Positions 46,202 through 57,393 of a stretch of DNA of 64,000 bases are shown here, piece after piece (the first letter of the stretch is position 1; each line of letters begins with the position of its first letter). Below the pieces are notes generated by a model. It searched no databases. It was not told the DNA's origin and saw nothing but the letters and a program-made list of their open reading frames with translations. The translations under genes were made by a program, and so were the position numbers. Location of the stretch: NCBI RefSeq assembly GCF_040954645.1, contig NC_092803.1, forward strand, positions 77,104,263 to 77,168,262, written 5' to 3'. Source of the DNA: Diabrotica undecimpunctata (lineage: Eukaryota > Arthropoda > Insecta > Coleoptera > Chrysomelidae).

Positions 46202-48411
46202 TAAAGCTCGGATTTATAGGCAACAAAAATTGAAGAAAAAGGCGCCTATACAGGCAAAAATTTTTATTAAAAAAGGCAGGAATATTAACATTTAGGCAAA
46301 ATATAGGTAATAAAGGAATATAACTTATTATTTATTGTACAAAGTGAATTAACGTAATATTAACTTAAGGCAGGTATATTTACACATCATAATCACAACA
46401 TTAGTATAAATAAACTAGTAACTAAATAACTGTAAATTAATAATTAAACATTGTAACCACTTAAAATTGTATCATTAATAGAAACAACTAAATGTTTTTC
46501 AATATTTTCGGTCTTAAAACTATGTCTTCGATCACTTAAAATTAATTTGTACATTGAAAACGAACGTTCGACATCGACAGATGTAATTGGAGCATATTGC
46601 AGAGCGGATAATAAATCTGGCATAATTTGAAATTCCTCGGAAAATGCCCCATTCAAAACTTTAGCAACATTAGATAAAAACGAAAAACCTCCATTCTTGT
46701 TTTTTTTTTAATTAATTGACCGTTACTTCCAGGTGCCGATTTAATTTTCGTCTTTAAATTATCTATTAATTTTACTGACTCACATAAATTTATTTCTTGT
46801 TTTTCTAATAAGGTAATTGTGGTAACTATTAATTTATAATTGTCTGATATAAGCGAGTTCCTGCTTCAATTTGGGATTTTTTAATATTTTTTTTTGCTTC
46901 TCGAATGGCTTCGGAAATATCATCATCAAATTCTGACATAACTAATTCTATTTCATTGCAGTGTTCAAAGTAAAAAAAACTGCTTCGAGGTAGGTTCCCC
47001 ACCGTGTAATTACTGGTTTAGGTGGCAAAGGGACACCGGGAAGTCTTTCTTTATATATTTGCACCCTCAACGGAGCCTTTACAAAAACTTTTTTCATAAA
47101 ATTTATAAAATTATTTACCAATGGAAACAGATTTCTTATCTCTTCAGCAATTCTATTTACCCCGTGGGCTACACAAGTGCATTGAATTAAATTAGGATAA
47201 AAAATCTTTAAATTAACAGTAGCTTTTAACATATATGCCGCAGCATCTGAAAGCATGAAAACTATTTTATTCACTGGTATAGCGTTGGGTAAAAAGAGGT
47301 TTGTTAAACTATCTTGTATAAATAGACTTATTGTTAAATTGTTTGTTTTTTCCAATTCTCTAACGGCAACTAAATAGTTGTTAACAAGTTTTCTCGTAAA
47401 GTTTTTGTTCAAAATTCCAGTCATTAAATTAGCTATATACCTGCCGCATACATCTGTAGTTTCATCCACGATAATATAAAAAAAATTGCCCTCTAACTCC
47501 CGCTTAATTTTTGAAATACATTCCACATAACATTTTTCCGCAGTATGTTTTCTCAATGTACTCTCGTCCGGTAAGGATTTATTAAGATATTTTTCGAAAA
47601 AGCATTTAAAACTAGTGTTATTAACTTTATATAGAGGAATGTTGGATGCAATCATCATCTGGCATAAATCAAATTTAAATGCGTCTTCCTCCTTTTTTTT
47701 GAGCTGCTTAAACTATCCCGCAGATATATTTTGGCTAACTTAGAGGAATTTAATTTTTCCAAATTACGTTTATGAAGTAGGGTTCCACAATGCTGGTCAA
47801 TAAAGTACTTTTTTTACTTGAAATCTGAGAATTTAAAAAAAAAATAATTAGAATTCTAAAACCGCTTTAAAATTTAGTTATATTGTGGGACGAGAAAAAA
47901 AGAGAAAAAATAAAACTTACCGATTTGCCGCATGACTTACAAAATGCTCCATCTCCTTCTCGAGAAAGTTCCGAATAAGGTGCGATTCCTAGCCTTAATT
48001 TAGATGTCATATTTTCACACAAATGTCTAAAACGTTTTAAAACGTGTTCTTTGCTTTTTGGTACACGCAACAAAACTAAAATAGGATATATCAATTTGTG
48101 ACTAAACTCTGATACAGTAACCGACTGTACAACTGATAATAAACTAATAAAGCTTAGGGATTTCCAAATAGTTAACCCTCAAGTCTCGATCAGGTACATT
48201 TTCCTAGAAATCTGTTATATAAACAAACCATTGATATTTTATTATTGACCCAAAATTTTATTATTGAATGGTTTAGTAATAGAATAATATCATAGGTAGT
48301 ATCATGAAATTTTAAAAAAGGCACAAATAGGCGGAATTTACGAAAAAAGGGAAAAGTGCAAAAAACAATTATAATAGGCAAAATAGTTTTTTGCCTATAA
48401 TCCGAGCTTTA
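46202..48411 (-). mobile_element. hAT transposon (CGBP1-like) with 8-bp TSD
   Basis: Inverted ends: left TAAAGCTCGGATTTATAGGC, right (reverse complement) TAAAGCTCGGATTATAGGCA, one indel. Perfect TTTATCTT duplications at 46194-46201 and 48412-48419. Subterminal AGGCAAAA-type repeats occur at both ends. 2210 bp. Inserted into the N-terminal part of the unassigned minus-strand gene, whose frame runs in register through one copy of the TSD. Confidence 0.95.
46444..48094 (-). pseudogene. hAT transposase, CGBP1-like, with intron
   Basis: An N-terminal BED-type finger begins at FCKSCGKS (about 47925). GTAAGT follows at once, and an acceptor TTCTCAG near 47825 makes a ~100-base intron inside the finger. 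The core is open at 46948-47658: SLPDESTLRKHTAEKCY, FFYIIVDETTDVCGRYIANL (first Asp), VFMLSDAAAYMLKA (second Asp), CTCVAHGVNRIAEEI (C..H pair) and PVITRWGTYLEAVFF. Shifts and stops affect 46660-46947. The C-terminal dimerisation block is SVDVERSFSMYKLILSDRR (46444-46656). Strong resemblance to CGG-binding protein 1-related insect hATs. Inactive in this copy. Confidence 0.88.
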
Positions 48412-48566
48412 TTTATCTTGGGTACCAAGCCGAACACCAAAATATCCAATATGTGCACATTTCACAAAGTCAGTAATACTTTTCCTATTTTCTTGTAATG
48501 CTCCCCACAAACGTAACAAAACACATCAGGAGGATTAAGATAACTTATTCGACTTGTTCTACTCAT

Positions 48567-49740
48567 TTTTGAATGTAAAACCAATATAAACTAGGAAAAG
48601 ATTTGATACAAAACTTCGACCAACTCAAAAAAAATGGAGGTTATGTACATTTGGTATGAATATCTAAACAGAACTGACTTCAATAAAGGCAACAATGTAA
48701 CGGGATTTAATTAAGCATCCAGAAATCAGATCTAAATAACCCAGTTTAGTTTAAAAATTTAAAAAATCTTTTAATAACATTAACCATTGCTTATTGCTGA
48801 ATGCAATTTTTTGTTTATGACATTCGAAATATCGGTGTAACAAGAACACGCTTACCGATGCGCTGACCTAGTGAAATTTGTAATGTAATTAAAAGCTTAT
48901 ATTGTGTAATAAAAATAAAAATAATATAAAAATAAAATGTAATAATAATAAAAATTTAATATTGTGTACAAATTATATTAGTAAAACATTATGGTATAAA
49001 CAAACGCACGTGAGTTAAATAGCTAGAAAATAACGGAAGTAGATAATTAATATTAAGAATTTAAAATTAAGAGTTAACAGTCGAAGCTAGTGTTGTCATC
49101 CGTCAACTGGGTACTCTCTCTATTATTGTACTTAGAGATCCAATAAAGTAATTATGAGTATCCAGTGAGTTCGAGTTATTCAACCCCATGCAGAGGGTAA
49201 ACTACCCCTAGAGTTTCACTATGTGGAACTCCTGATGAAAGCAGTCTAATAAACACTATATGATTATCCAACATTATTATAACAATATCAGCAGTAAACA
49301 TGAATGAGTATGCCATCTAGCGGACACTTATTAAAATAATTTTTCTGACTAAGTATTTTATTGGGTGGAGGCTGAATGGGTTTACAAGTGATAAATGTAT
49401 AATTTTAAAAGTTTAAAAATACTTTCGAAGCTGTTTTATTACCTTATAAAAAAGTAATGTAACGACATTAAAGTATTATTTCTTGCATAAATAAGGCATA
49501 ATGTAGTGAGAACAATAAATATACTGAGGAGGAAGTATAATTAACAATGTATATTCATTTGAATGGCATATTCTTTACTATCTCAAATATTAAAACTACT
49601 AATTTCGGAATGTGCCATATCCATAACACTAGATCTGATACAAAAAAAAACAAAATCCATATTGCGATTTATTGCCCCTAATGTAGCAAAAATCAGCTTA
49701 AAGATTCACGGCACCAAAACGAAAATTTTTTTCGGTAAGA
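48567..49740. other. Intergenic
   Basis: AT-rich. 49080-49260 is less AT-rich with an AATAAAGT signal and could be a solo LTR fragment, but no paired end was found. Nothing else seen. Confidence 0.35.
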
Positions 49741-49751
49741 TTTATCTTACT

Positions 49752-51651
49752 TATCATCATCATCCAGCCTCAAGAGTCCACTGCTGAACATAGGCCTCTT
49801 CCACATGTTTCCAACCCCGTCTATCTTGCGCCGCTCTCATCCAGTTTTTATTGAGTCTTCTTAAATCGTCAGTCCATCTTGTAGGTGGTCGACCGACGCT
49901 TCTCTTGTCTTCCCTTGGCCTCCATTCCAATAACCTCTTTGTCCATCGCCCATCTGTCATTCTGGCTATGAGTCCTGCCCATCTCCATTTTAGTATGGCT
50001 ATCTTCTCGATGATGTCAGTCACTCCGGTTCTTCTTCTGATGTCTTCGTTGGTTATTCTGTCTCGCAGAGTTATTCCTAACATGGACCGTTCCATTCTTC
50101 TCTGCGTGACTCTCAGTTTGGTAGCTGCTGCTTTTGTTAAGGTAAGTGTTTCTGCTCCGTACGTCAAGACTGGGAGGACGCACTGATCAAATACCTTTCT
50201 CTTTAGGCATGTGGGCAGCTCACTTTTAAAAGTTTCTCTCAGTTTTCCAAATGCTGCCCACCCAAGGCCAAATCTTCTCTTCAGTTTATGAGTCTGGTTA
50301 TCCCTGCCAATCATAATTTCATGTCCCAGGTATTTATATCTATCTACGAGTTCTATTTCTTTTCCACCAATACTGATGTTCTGGTTGGGTACCAAATTGG
50401 TCATGATTTTTGTTTTCGAGATATTTATATTTAAACCTACACTTTCTGTAGCCACAACGAGTTCCTGTACCATCTCTCTTGCCATACCTAGATCTTCAGC
50501 TATTATAAGTATATCATCGGCGAAACGTAAGTTGTTTAGATATTCTCCATCTATTTTTATTCCCTTTGTCATCCAATCCAAATTCTTAAAAGCATGTTCT
50601 AGCACCGTATTAAAAAGTTTAGGTGACATTGGGTCTCCTTGTCTAACCCCCCGTTCTATTTTTATGCGATTACTGTTAGTATGTAATCTGACAGTGGTTG
50701 TTGCCTGCAGGTATATTTTGTATAATAATTTGGTATATCTATAATCTAGCCTGCATTCTTTAAGCGCCTGTAATATTTTGCTTAGCTCAACTGTGTCAAA
50801 GGCTTTGTGAAAATCGATAAATATTAGAACTAGAGGTTTATTGTATTCCACTGCTTTCTCTATTAGGGTTTTTATACTTTGTAGATGGTCATTTGTTCCG
50901 TAACTTTTTCGGAATCCTGCCTGTTCCCTTGGTTGATAAGTCTCTAATTTTCTTTCCATTCTCTTAACTAGTATTCGCGTAAACAACTTATATATATGGC
51001 TGAGGAGGCTAATCGGTTTGGTCTGTAATTCTCTAAATTTGCTTTATCTCCTGCTTTGTGTAATAGAATCATAGTAGCGTTGTTCCAGTCTGTTGGAATA
51101 TTGGCGCTGTGAAGGCAGATATTGAAAAGTTGTTTAATTTTTTCAAGTAATACATCCCCTCCAATTTTTAGTGCTTCTGATACTATTCCATCTTCACCCA
51201 GGGTTCGATTATTTTTCATTTTCTTCAGGGCTTCTTTGATTTCTGATTTTGTTATATCGGGCATTAAATATGATCCTTGGTTTAATACCCCAGTTTTTAG
51301 TGTAATTGGAGGTTCCGTATTGTTATCTTTTTTTCTTGATTTATATAACTCTGTGTAGAACTCTTCGACTATTCTTAATATTTCATCTCTGTTCGTTGTT
51401 TCTTCTCCAGTGCTGTTTCTCAGTTTGTTAATTTCTGTTTTCCCCTTTTGTACGCTCCTCTTCAAAACTTTCATGTTCTTATTTTGCTCTATTGCCTGTT
51501 TTGTTTTTTCTACATTGTAGTTTCTTATGTCTTTTCTTATTGCCTTTGTGATCGTCTTATTTATTTGATTTATCGCTTCTTTGCTTGTAGTGTTATCTCC
51601 TTTCATTTGTCGCCTTAGTTCTATAAGGGTTTTCGTGGGTTGACTTAGTAA
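49752..51651 (-). mobile_element. RTE-like LINE (family B), best copy, 10-bp TSD
   Basis: 5'-truncated insertion flanked by TTATCTTACT at 49742-49751 and 51652-51661. The tail is GATGATGAT at the low-coordinate end. 1.9 kb. A single frameshift makes it the youngest-looking LINE here after the one at 1-5126. Confidence 0.94.
49760..51606 (-). pseudogene. RTE-like reverse transcriptase, one frameshift
   Basis: Minus strand. First part (50968-51606): pre-RT linker, then NRTLGEDGIVSEALKIGGD, PTDWNNATMILLHKAGDK and LENYRP. A one-base shift near 50985 separates it from the second part (49760-50986): YQPREQAGFRKSYGTNDHLQ, LVLIFIDFHKAFDTVELSKI, ERGVRQGDPMSPKLFN, LRFADDILIIAEDLGMAREM (catalytic FADD intact), RYKYLGHEI, VLPVLTYGAETLTLTKAAAT and the family signature RWTKRLLEWRPR ... 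VGRPPTRWTDDLRR. The endonuclease is missing through 5' truncation. RTE clade is assigned from the RT style and the short GAT-repeat tail. Confidence 0.9.
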
Positions 51652-51661
51652 TTATCTTACT

Positions 51662-52640
51662 AATAATCATTAACTACGTTCGAATAGTATTTATTTTAAG
51701 GTCCAGTGTATAATTTTAAAGCCAAATTTTATACTTGATACGTTTTTATCTCAAGTTACGTCTTTTCCAAAAAAATCCAAAAGGAATAAATCACATTTCT
51801 TTTTTTTTATTGTTAGTGTCGCACTCTGTCCCGCCGTTACGATTTTCAAATGAAAACAAATCACACTGCTTCCATAAAATCATTTTATATCCATTTTTAC
51901 CTGTCGTTGTCAATTACTTTCAATTTTCAAACAAATTAATTTGCTGCAAATAGGGAAAACCTAAAAGGAAACACAGATTTCCAAGTCAATTTGTTTTCAA
52001 CGCGCATTCAACCGATTTTCACGCTGGCTGCAAAAAATTATCAAAGCTAAAGTATCGAATTTAATTGAATAACCAGGCTTGAATCGCCCGCGACACGCTA
52101 TGTACGAAACGTTAAAAACACCTGTGACTTTTATCCATTTTTCTTCCCATTATCCTTCATTTCGGTGAAACTATGGCGAAATAAATGGTCACAAATGCTA
52201 GGAGAAGGCATAATATGTCAAGTCTCGCTGTCAGACTTATGTTTTCTTTAATAACTTAGAGTAGAGATTAGATTTGGATTCATATTGATTGCTTTCTTGT
52301 TTGTAATAGTTTTGTGTTAACATTCCCGTTATTGAATTATTGTCTGTAAAGTATTCAGTAATAGTACATTCGTTGCCATGCTACGACAACAAAATCTCAA
52401 AGTTAATTAACAAACTTCTGGTGTTTGTGGTAACATAACTAACTAAATTGAATGCTCAACTTTTTTATTTATACCATTTTTCAAAGTAAAAACGTTGCAC
52501 GTCACAATTTATATAAAGTGACGTCACTTGTATTTAAAATTTCCAGAACTTCAACTTTAGAGTTCAAATTTTCCTAACACAGCTAATAATACATAACCCA
52601 TACGGAACTGTTCGATCTTTTATAGGCGTCAACGTATAAT
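51662..52640. other. Intergenic
   Basis: No gene or repeat recognised on either strand. Confidence 0.4.
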
Positions 52641-52734
52641 AATTAGAAAAATATAATCATGATTATATTGATAATTTTAGAATTATATTTATTAAATAAC
52701 CAAAAACATTTGTTATTATTATTATTCTTATTCC

Positions 52735-53365
52735 AGAGATGCAGAGACGTCAACTGCGACGTATACGCATGTCTGGTTGATTACGAGAAAGCGTTTGATC
52801 GAGTACAGCACGCTAAGATGATGCAAATACTAAAAGAAACAGGAATTAACAACCAAAATGTGAAAATAATTAGATGTCTCTACTGGAATCAAACAGCAAA
52901 TCTCAGAGTTGAAGGTGAACATACTAACTATGTGATAAGCATGCGTGGAGTGAGGCAAGGCTGTATTTTGTCTTCTCTAATCTTCAATCTGTACTCTGAG
53001 TATTTATCGAAAGAGGTATTTTACTTAACGGTTACCGGCTAAACAACATCAGATATGCAGATGACACCATAGTATTTGCGGACAACTTAGAAGACCTACA
53101 AGTTCTCATGAACAAAATCACGTATTACAGTCAACAATGACTCAATATAAACGTTAAGAAGACAAAGCTTATGATAATTAGTAAGAAAAGAATAACAAAA
53201 GGTCAACTCTACGTCAACCAATCCCCTGTAGAAAGAGTGAGACACTACAACTACATCGGCACCAGAATAAATGAAGAGTGGACCAACAACCAGGAGACTA
53301 GAGCACGCATCAGAAAAGCTAGATCCACCTTCAATCAGATGGGGGCCTTATTCAAGAGTCCCAAC
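52735..53365 (+). pseudogene. LINE family A RT fragment, plus strand
   Basis: Begins at FQRCRDVNCDVYACLVDYEK, the same block as the copy at 33392. Continues FDRVQHAKMMQILKETGINN, MRGVRQGCILSSLIFNLYSE, then after a shift near 53020 NIRYADDTIVFADNLEDLQV, a TGA near 53138, and VERVRHYNYIGTRINEEWT to about 53360. Cut off on the right at a T-rich run, so it lacks thumb and tail. Both ends truncated; no TSD found. Confidence 0.82.
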
Positions 53366-53848
<483 letters not shown>

Positions 53849-54349
53849 AATACTTTTTTTCGTTCTAATTTTCTCTCCTATGATTGTTGCTAAGATTACG
53901 AAGTTTTTTTACTTTACTTTTATTAATATTGTCATTACATAGTTTCGATTTACACATTTTATTTACTGTTAAGTACTATTCTATTTTTTACATTATATTT
54001 TAGTACTTTGAGCACTTTGCTGTGTGATTTTTACTCCTAGACACATCCTTTCTAAACTTAAGCTTTCTAAGCTTTCTTCTTGTCCTAATTGTATTTTCAT
54101 GTCATTTTCTGCATGTTTACCATTACCATTTACTTTATCTCTTTCTTTCTAATCATTCCGTTTAGCACCAGGTAAACGAATATAGTTAATAGTTTGAGGC
54201 CCTGCTTTATTACCAACATTTCAGATGTGTTTCCTTTTTATTTTATTTCATTTTTTAAGATTTTGCTTAAGCCACTCTAATATATGGATGACTATTTTGC
54301 TAGATATTGCTAGTTTTGTCATACTTAGGCCAGGGAAATAAGACTTCCC

Positions 54350-55080
54350 CTTTCCAGCACATCATCCTAAAGCACCCTTCCCTATGCTGATGACACGGCT
54401 CAACTCTCCACAGAACCTCCACATGCCAACTGCAGAGAATACTCCGTGTTCTAAACGGCTCAAGCGCAGCTGGGTTCCATAGTCAAAGAGTGCAACAAAT
54501 TAAGAGTAACTTTAATTCCAACATAAACACAATTATTATTTGACATCCCAAATATTCTCGTCTAGAACTTGAACAGAACAACCACATTATGCTCAATTGA
54601 GAAAGACTCTATTGCAGACCATCAGTGTCCTCCTTGGGTGTTGAACTTTTTAAGACACAACTGGAACACAGACCGTAAAAACATCCTAAACAAAGTGCGA
54701 AACAAAGCCAACCTACCAAAAGCATTACGTAGTAATTTTGGGCACACTAACCATGTTATTCCCCCTCGTACACCTAAAATATATATAAGGCTAATAATTA
54801 AATACAGAGACAAAATCTACCTTGTTCTCAAGAAAAGGCAATATCATGTGAAAACGACGTGATTATCCGTCAGCTTTGAAATCAAACCAACTTGCCAATA
54901 CCAGTTGCCAGTGATGGTCGACGTGATTATCCCTACCATCAAAAACCGGATCGAAAGCCTCAATAAAAGATATGTTCTACCTAAAGCTAGAACAACATTG
55001 CAAAGTAGGTCCTGAAAACGAAATGTCACCGCTGAGCACATATATTCACTAGGCTTTCACCCCTCCTGCCAACTAAACTT
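54350..55080 (+). pseudogene. Possible Jockey-like LINE relic
   Basis: FPYADDTAQLSTEPPHANC (about 54370) resembles the catalytic block of Jockey-type RT. Further on, IIPTIKNRIESLNKRY (about 54925) could be thumb sequence. An open frame at 54569-54862 lies between. Many stops. Low certainty. Confidence 0.35.
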
Positions 55081-55141
55081 TTAAAGTTAGCCGCAACGAA
55101 CTTCCTAATGAGTACTACTCCCAGCATCTTATTACAAATTT

Positions 55142-56289
55142 CTATATATATATATATCTTCGAGTCGAGACTTTGGTCGAGCTTTCGGAATTCTTTTATT
55201 CCTTCTTCAAGACACTGTAATTAGAAGAAAGTGTGAATATTTACAACATATCTCAAATTTTCATTATAACTTACTAGTCGTTGAGATTATTTGTATAAAG
55301 CTACGACACTCAACATTAAAAACACACATACATATAAAATATAACATGTAAAACAATGGACAAAATACATTTTAAAATTTAGTTGGAAAGTTAAAATTTT
55401 GTTAGTGACATCTTTTAATGGTGTGTTTTGACTGATCCATAGAGAACAGAAGAAAAAAAAACAAAAATAGTGTGATTAAAAGGTAATTAGGAGTTCTTGC
55501 TATTATATTAATGGAAGTATTATACTAAACCTGTCTTGATAGTATGCAACATGTTTTGTATGCAGGTGTAATTATGGTGTGTATAGTGTATATGTAAAAG
55601 TAAGTCTTTATTTTATTTTTGATGTTTTGTCAGTAAGTAACAATATATGTTGCTCAATTTATCTATGTCTGACTTTTTATTTATACAAGACGTATTAGAT
55701 TTTATGAAACACATTTCCAAGAAAACACGTTTTGAATGGTTTTTTTTCCTTTGCCAAAATACAGGAATCTTCGAAATTAAATTCATGTTTTAAAGTTAAT
55801 GCATGTTCTGTGAGCGCACATGCGTTTATCTTTTTGGTTTTTATGTCGCTGCGATGTGATATTACTCTATTGTGAAAATTACGAGATGATTCTCCGATAT
55901 ACACGTTTTTACAATTGGCACACGGTATAGAATAAACAACATTCGATGACTGTATTGACCTGTATTGTGAAAGGATCCTTTGTCTTTGTGTACAACTTCG
56001 ATACCGTTTTCACATTCTTAGTTGCAATTTTTCAGCCACTAACATTTTTGAAAATGTTCAATAGCTTAGGTGTGGGAACTGGAATATAGGGTAGGCAACC
56101 ATACGTTATTTTAGATTGTGGTAGCTCTGATGTGGTCTGTGTCAATGTCTGTGTCAGTTGTCGGACGTCATTCACCTCATTATTATGAAAATTTTGGTTG
56201 TCAGAAAATTGCAAAGGAAAAGGAGAACCAAAAATGAGTTTATTCAAAAGCCCTGTAGGATAGGAGTTCTCTTGTAGTATAGATCTCAA
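55142..56289 (-). pseudogene. Penelope-like element, 3' part with GIY-YIG endonuclease
   Basis: Minus strand. RT-endonuclease linker at 56032-56289 (KITYGCLPYIPVPTPKLLNI). Then, in shifted frames, VVYSIPCANCKN and VYIGESSRNFHNRVISHRSD (55695-55904), which is the GIY-YIG core with its Cys finger as found in Penelope-like retroelements. It ends HALTLKHEFNFEDSCILAKE. The RT proper is absent, so the copy is 5'-truncated. The 3' UTR reaches about 55142 and contains a hammerhead-like hairpin near 55183-55211. Confidence 0.8.
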
Positions 56290-56376
56290 CTTTTTTTTTT
56301 TGGTTTTTTTTTTCTATAACATCCCGGCCAAACCTACTGACTGCAGCCCTAATAAACTGTGTTGTTTGTATATATA
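56290..56376. other. T-rich junction before provirus
   Basis: Poly-T runs and TATATATA just before the probable LTR start; likely the provirus target region. Confidence 0.4.
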
Positions 56377-56705
56377 TGTTATATGAGAAAATATTAACCT
56401 TGAACTAGCTTAAGTTCGCCGACTTCAGATTTCATCATCCCATTCCCATAGAAACCGCTGAGCACGCATTAGAACTTTGTACGAACCGTTGGCCAACATT
56501 CATGGGAACAGCAATTCAGCACTTCATACCAAACCTATAAATTACCATTCTCAGATGCCGGAATCACTCTTAGCTGCAACTTCGACCAGTCCAGTTATTG
56601 TAGTCATTTTAAATTAATTTAATTTTGTACTATTATTTAATATTTAATTTGTAACAAATAAAGTTCTTTTTTTAAAAAGTCAAATACGTGATTAGTGATC
56701 TAACA
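56377..56705 (+). repeat. Probable 5' LTR of gypsy-like provirus
   Basis: The right border is inferred from the primer site that follows. The end reads GTGATCTAACA just before ATTGGCGC. The left border (TGTTATATGAG, preceded by TATATATA) is a guess, because the 3' LTR lies outside the window. It contains AATAAAG near 56656 as a possible polyadenylation signal. Confidence 0.55.
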
Positions 56706-56728
56706 ATTGGCGCAAAGTCAGTAGGATC
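56706..56728 (+). other. Primer-binding site
   Basis: TTGGCGCAAAGTCAGTAGG directly after the LTR. It closely resembles the TGGCGCAGTCGGTAGG-type tRNA primer site of 17.6/297-like insect elements. Confidence 0.7.
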
Positions 56729-56780
56729 CGGTTAACGTTGCTAGAACACGTGTATACTCACTGGCAGCGGCGGATTCTCA

Positions 56781-56980
56781 TCCCTTAACGGAACAAAGAA
56801 TCTACGGAAGTCCTCACTCCTGTGACCTACGGAAGGAACACCTAGTGAAACCCCTGGTAGCCGAGCAGAGAGAACAAGACAACCCTTAAAGAAGAAAGCA
56901 TCTCGGAACAACCTCACTCCTGTAATCTACGGAAGGAACACCTAGTGAAGCCCCTGGTAGCTGAGCAGAGAGAACAAGGC
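56781..56980 (+). repeat. 100-bp tandem duplication in provirus leader
   Basis: Two units of exactly 100 bases. Best block: CCTCACTCCTG, then TACGGAAGGAACACCTAGTG, with GAGCAGAGAGAACAAG at the end, at 56812-56880 and 56912-56980. The first 20 bases of each unit are more diverged. Confidence 0.92.
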
Positions 56981-56986
56981 GTCCCG

Positions 56987-57006
56987 ATGTTCTTCTTTAT
57001 GTAAGT
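56987..57006 (+). promoter_or_regulatory. Leader mini-ORF and splice donor
   Basis: An ATG at 56987 opens a five-codon frame ending at TAA 57002-57004. GTAAGT (57001-57006), a consensus donor, overlaps its end. Only short hydrophobic coding lies before the donor. The likely role is first exon of the spliced env message. Confidence 0.6.
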
Positions 57007-57393
57007 GGATTTTGAATCATCTCGTTAATAATTTTGTTATAATAATTTACGAAATTGACTATACTGCAAGTCAATTAATCAAGATACATAAAAAAAATAC
57101 AAGTTGATTATCTAATATTTGAAATTATTGATATTTCTTTACATACTATTTTATACTGATATTTTATTGACATATTTTTTTTTTACTTGCTATATTTTGG
57201 TATATTTTTCTGGATATATTTTTATTTGGTATATTTGATACATTTTTGTTGATATATTATTTGATATTTTTATATTGATACATTTTTGCCCTTTATATAC
57301 CACCACACATTTTTTTTTCTCCCTTATATACTGATACATTTTATATTTCTCCATACTTCTATTTTTCATTTTCGTTTAAAAATATCTCGAAAA
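57007..57393 (+). other. Provirus 5' untranslated leader, T/A-rich
   Basis: Degenerate repeats of TGATACATTTTT / GGTATATTTT type. No coding. Confidence 0.6.

Larger units (their letters stand above)
44673..48566 (-). pseudogene. Unassigned gene, split by hAT
   Basis: Minus-strand gene from ATG 48566 to about 44673, roughly 550 codons once the hAT at 46202-48411 is ignored; no intron needed. N-terminus: FCYVCG and, straddling the insertion, GTQDK then IWAPHIVCKICTEYLRQWT: two C-x2-C pairs resembling a ZAD-type zinc finger. Then MPMIWREPTNHVDDCSFWL, PVPHSEELPIPVL and an acidic DSNKNSDSDYDG linker. The main domain has NPQLLSQEKLSDLVRDLALS, FIDSSKRILKCV, VLYVDLKMINFLLGQQSG, YTKYPCFLCLWDSRAKKNHW, KVHYLHSHLDRFPKNL and KQGERFHQDLKTMEDRYQGR. 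Breaks: shifts near 48500, 46130, 45310 and 44850, and stops near 45938 and 45190. I recall similar many-copy proteins in insects and Hydra without a domain name. The D..CxxC..H..E order could be an RNase-H-fold transposase, but that is inference. Confidence 0.7.

Noticed and set aside
49080..49260. Possible solo LTR
   Set aside because: It has a polyadenylation-like signal and GC-richer sequence, but no paired termini or duplication could be found.
49851..50744. Plus-strand frames inside the RTE copy
   Set aside because: Antisense shadows of the well-conserved minus-strand reverse transcriptase.
57286..57393. Hydrophobic N-terminal extension of gag
   Set aside because: It begins at TTG in T-rich leader. 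The ATG at 57394 gives a normal gag start.
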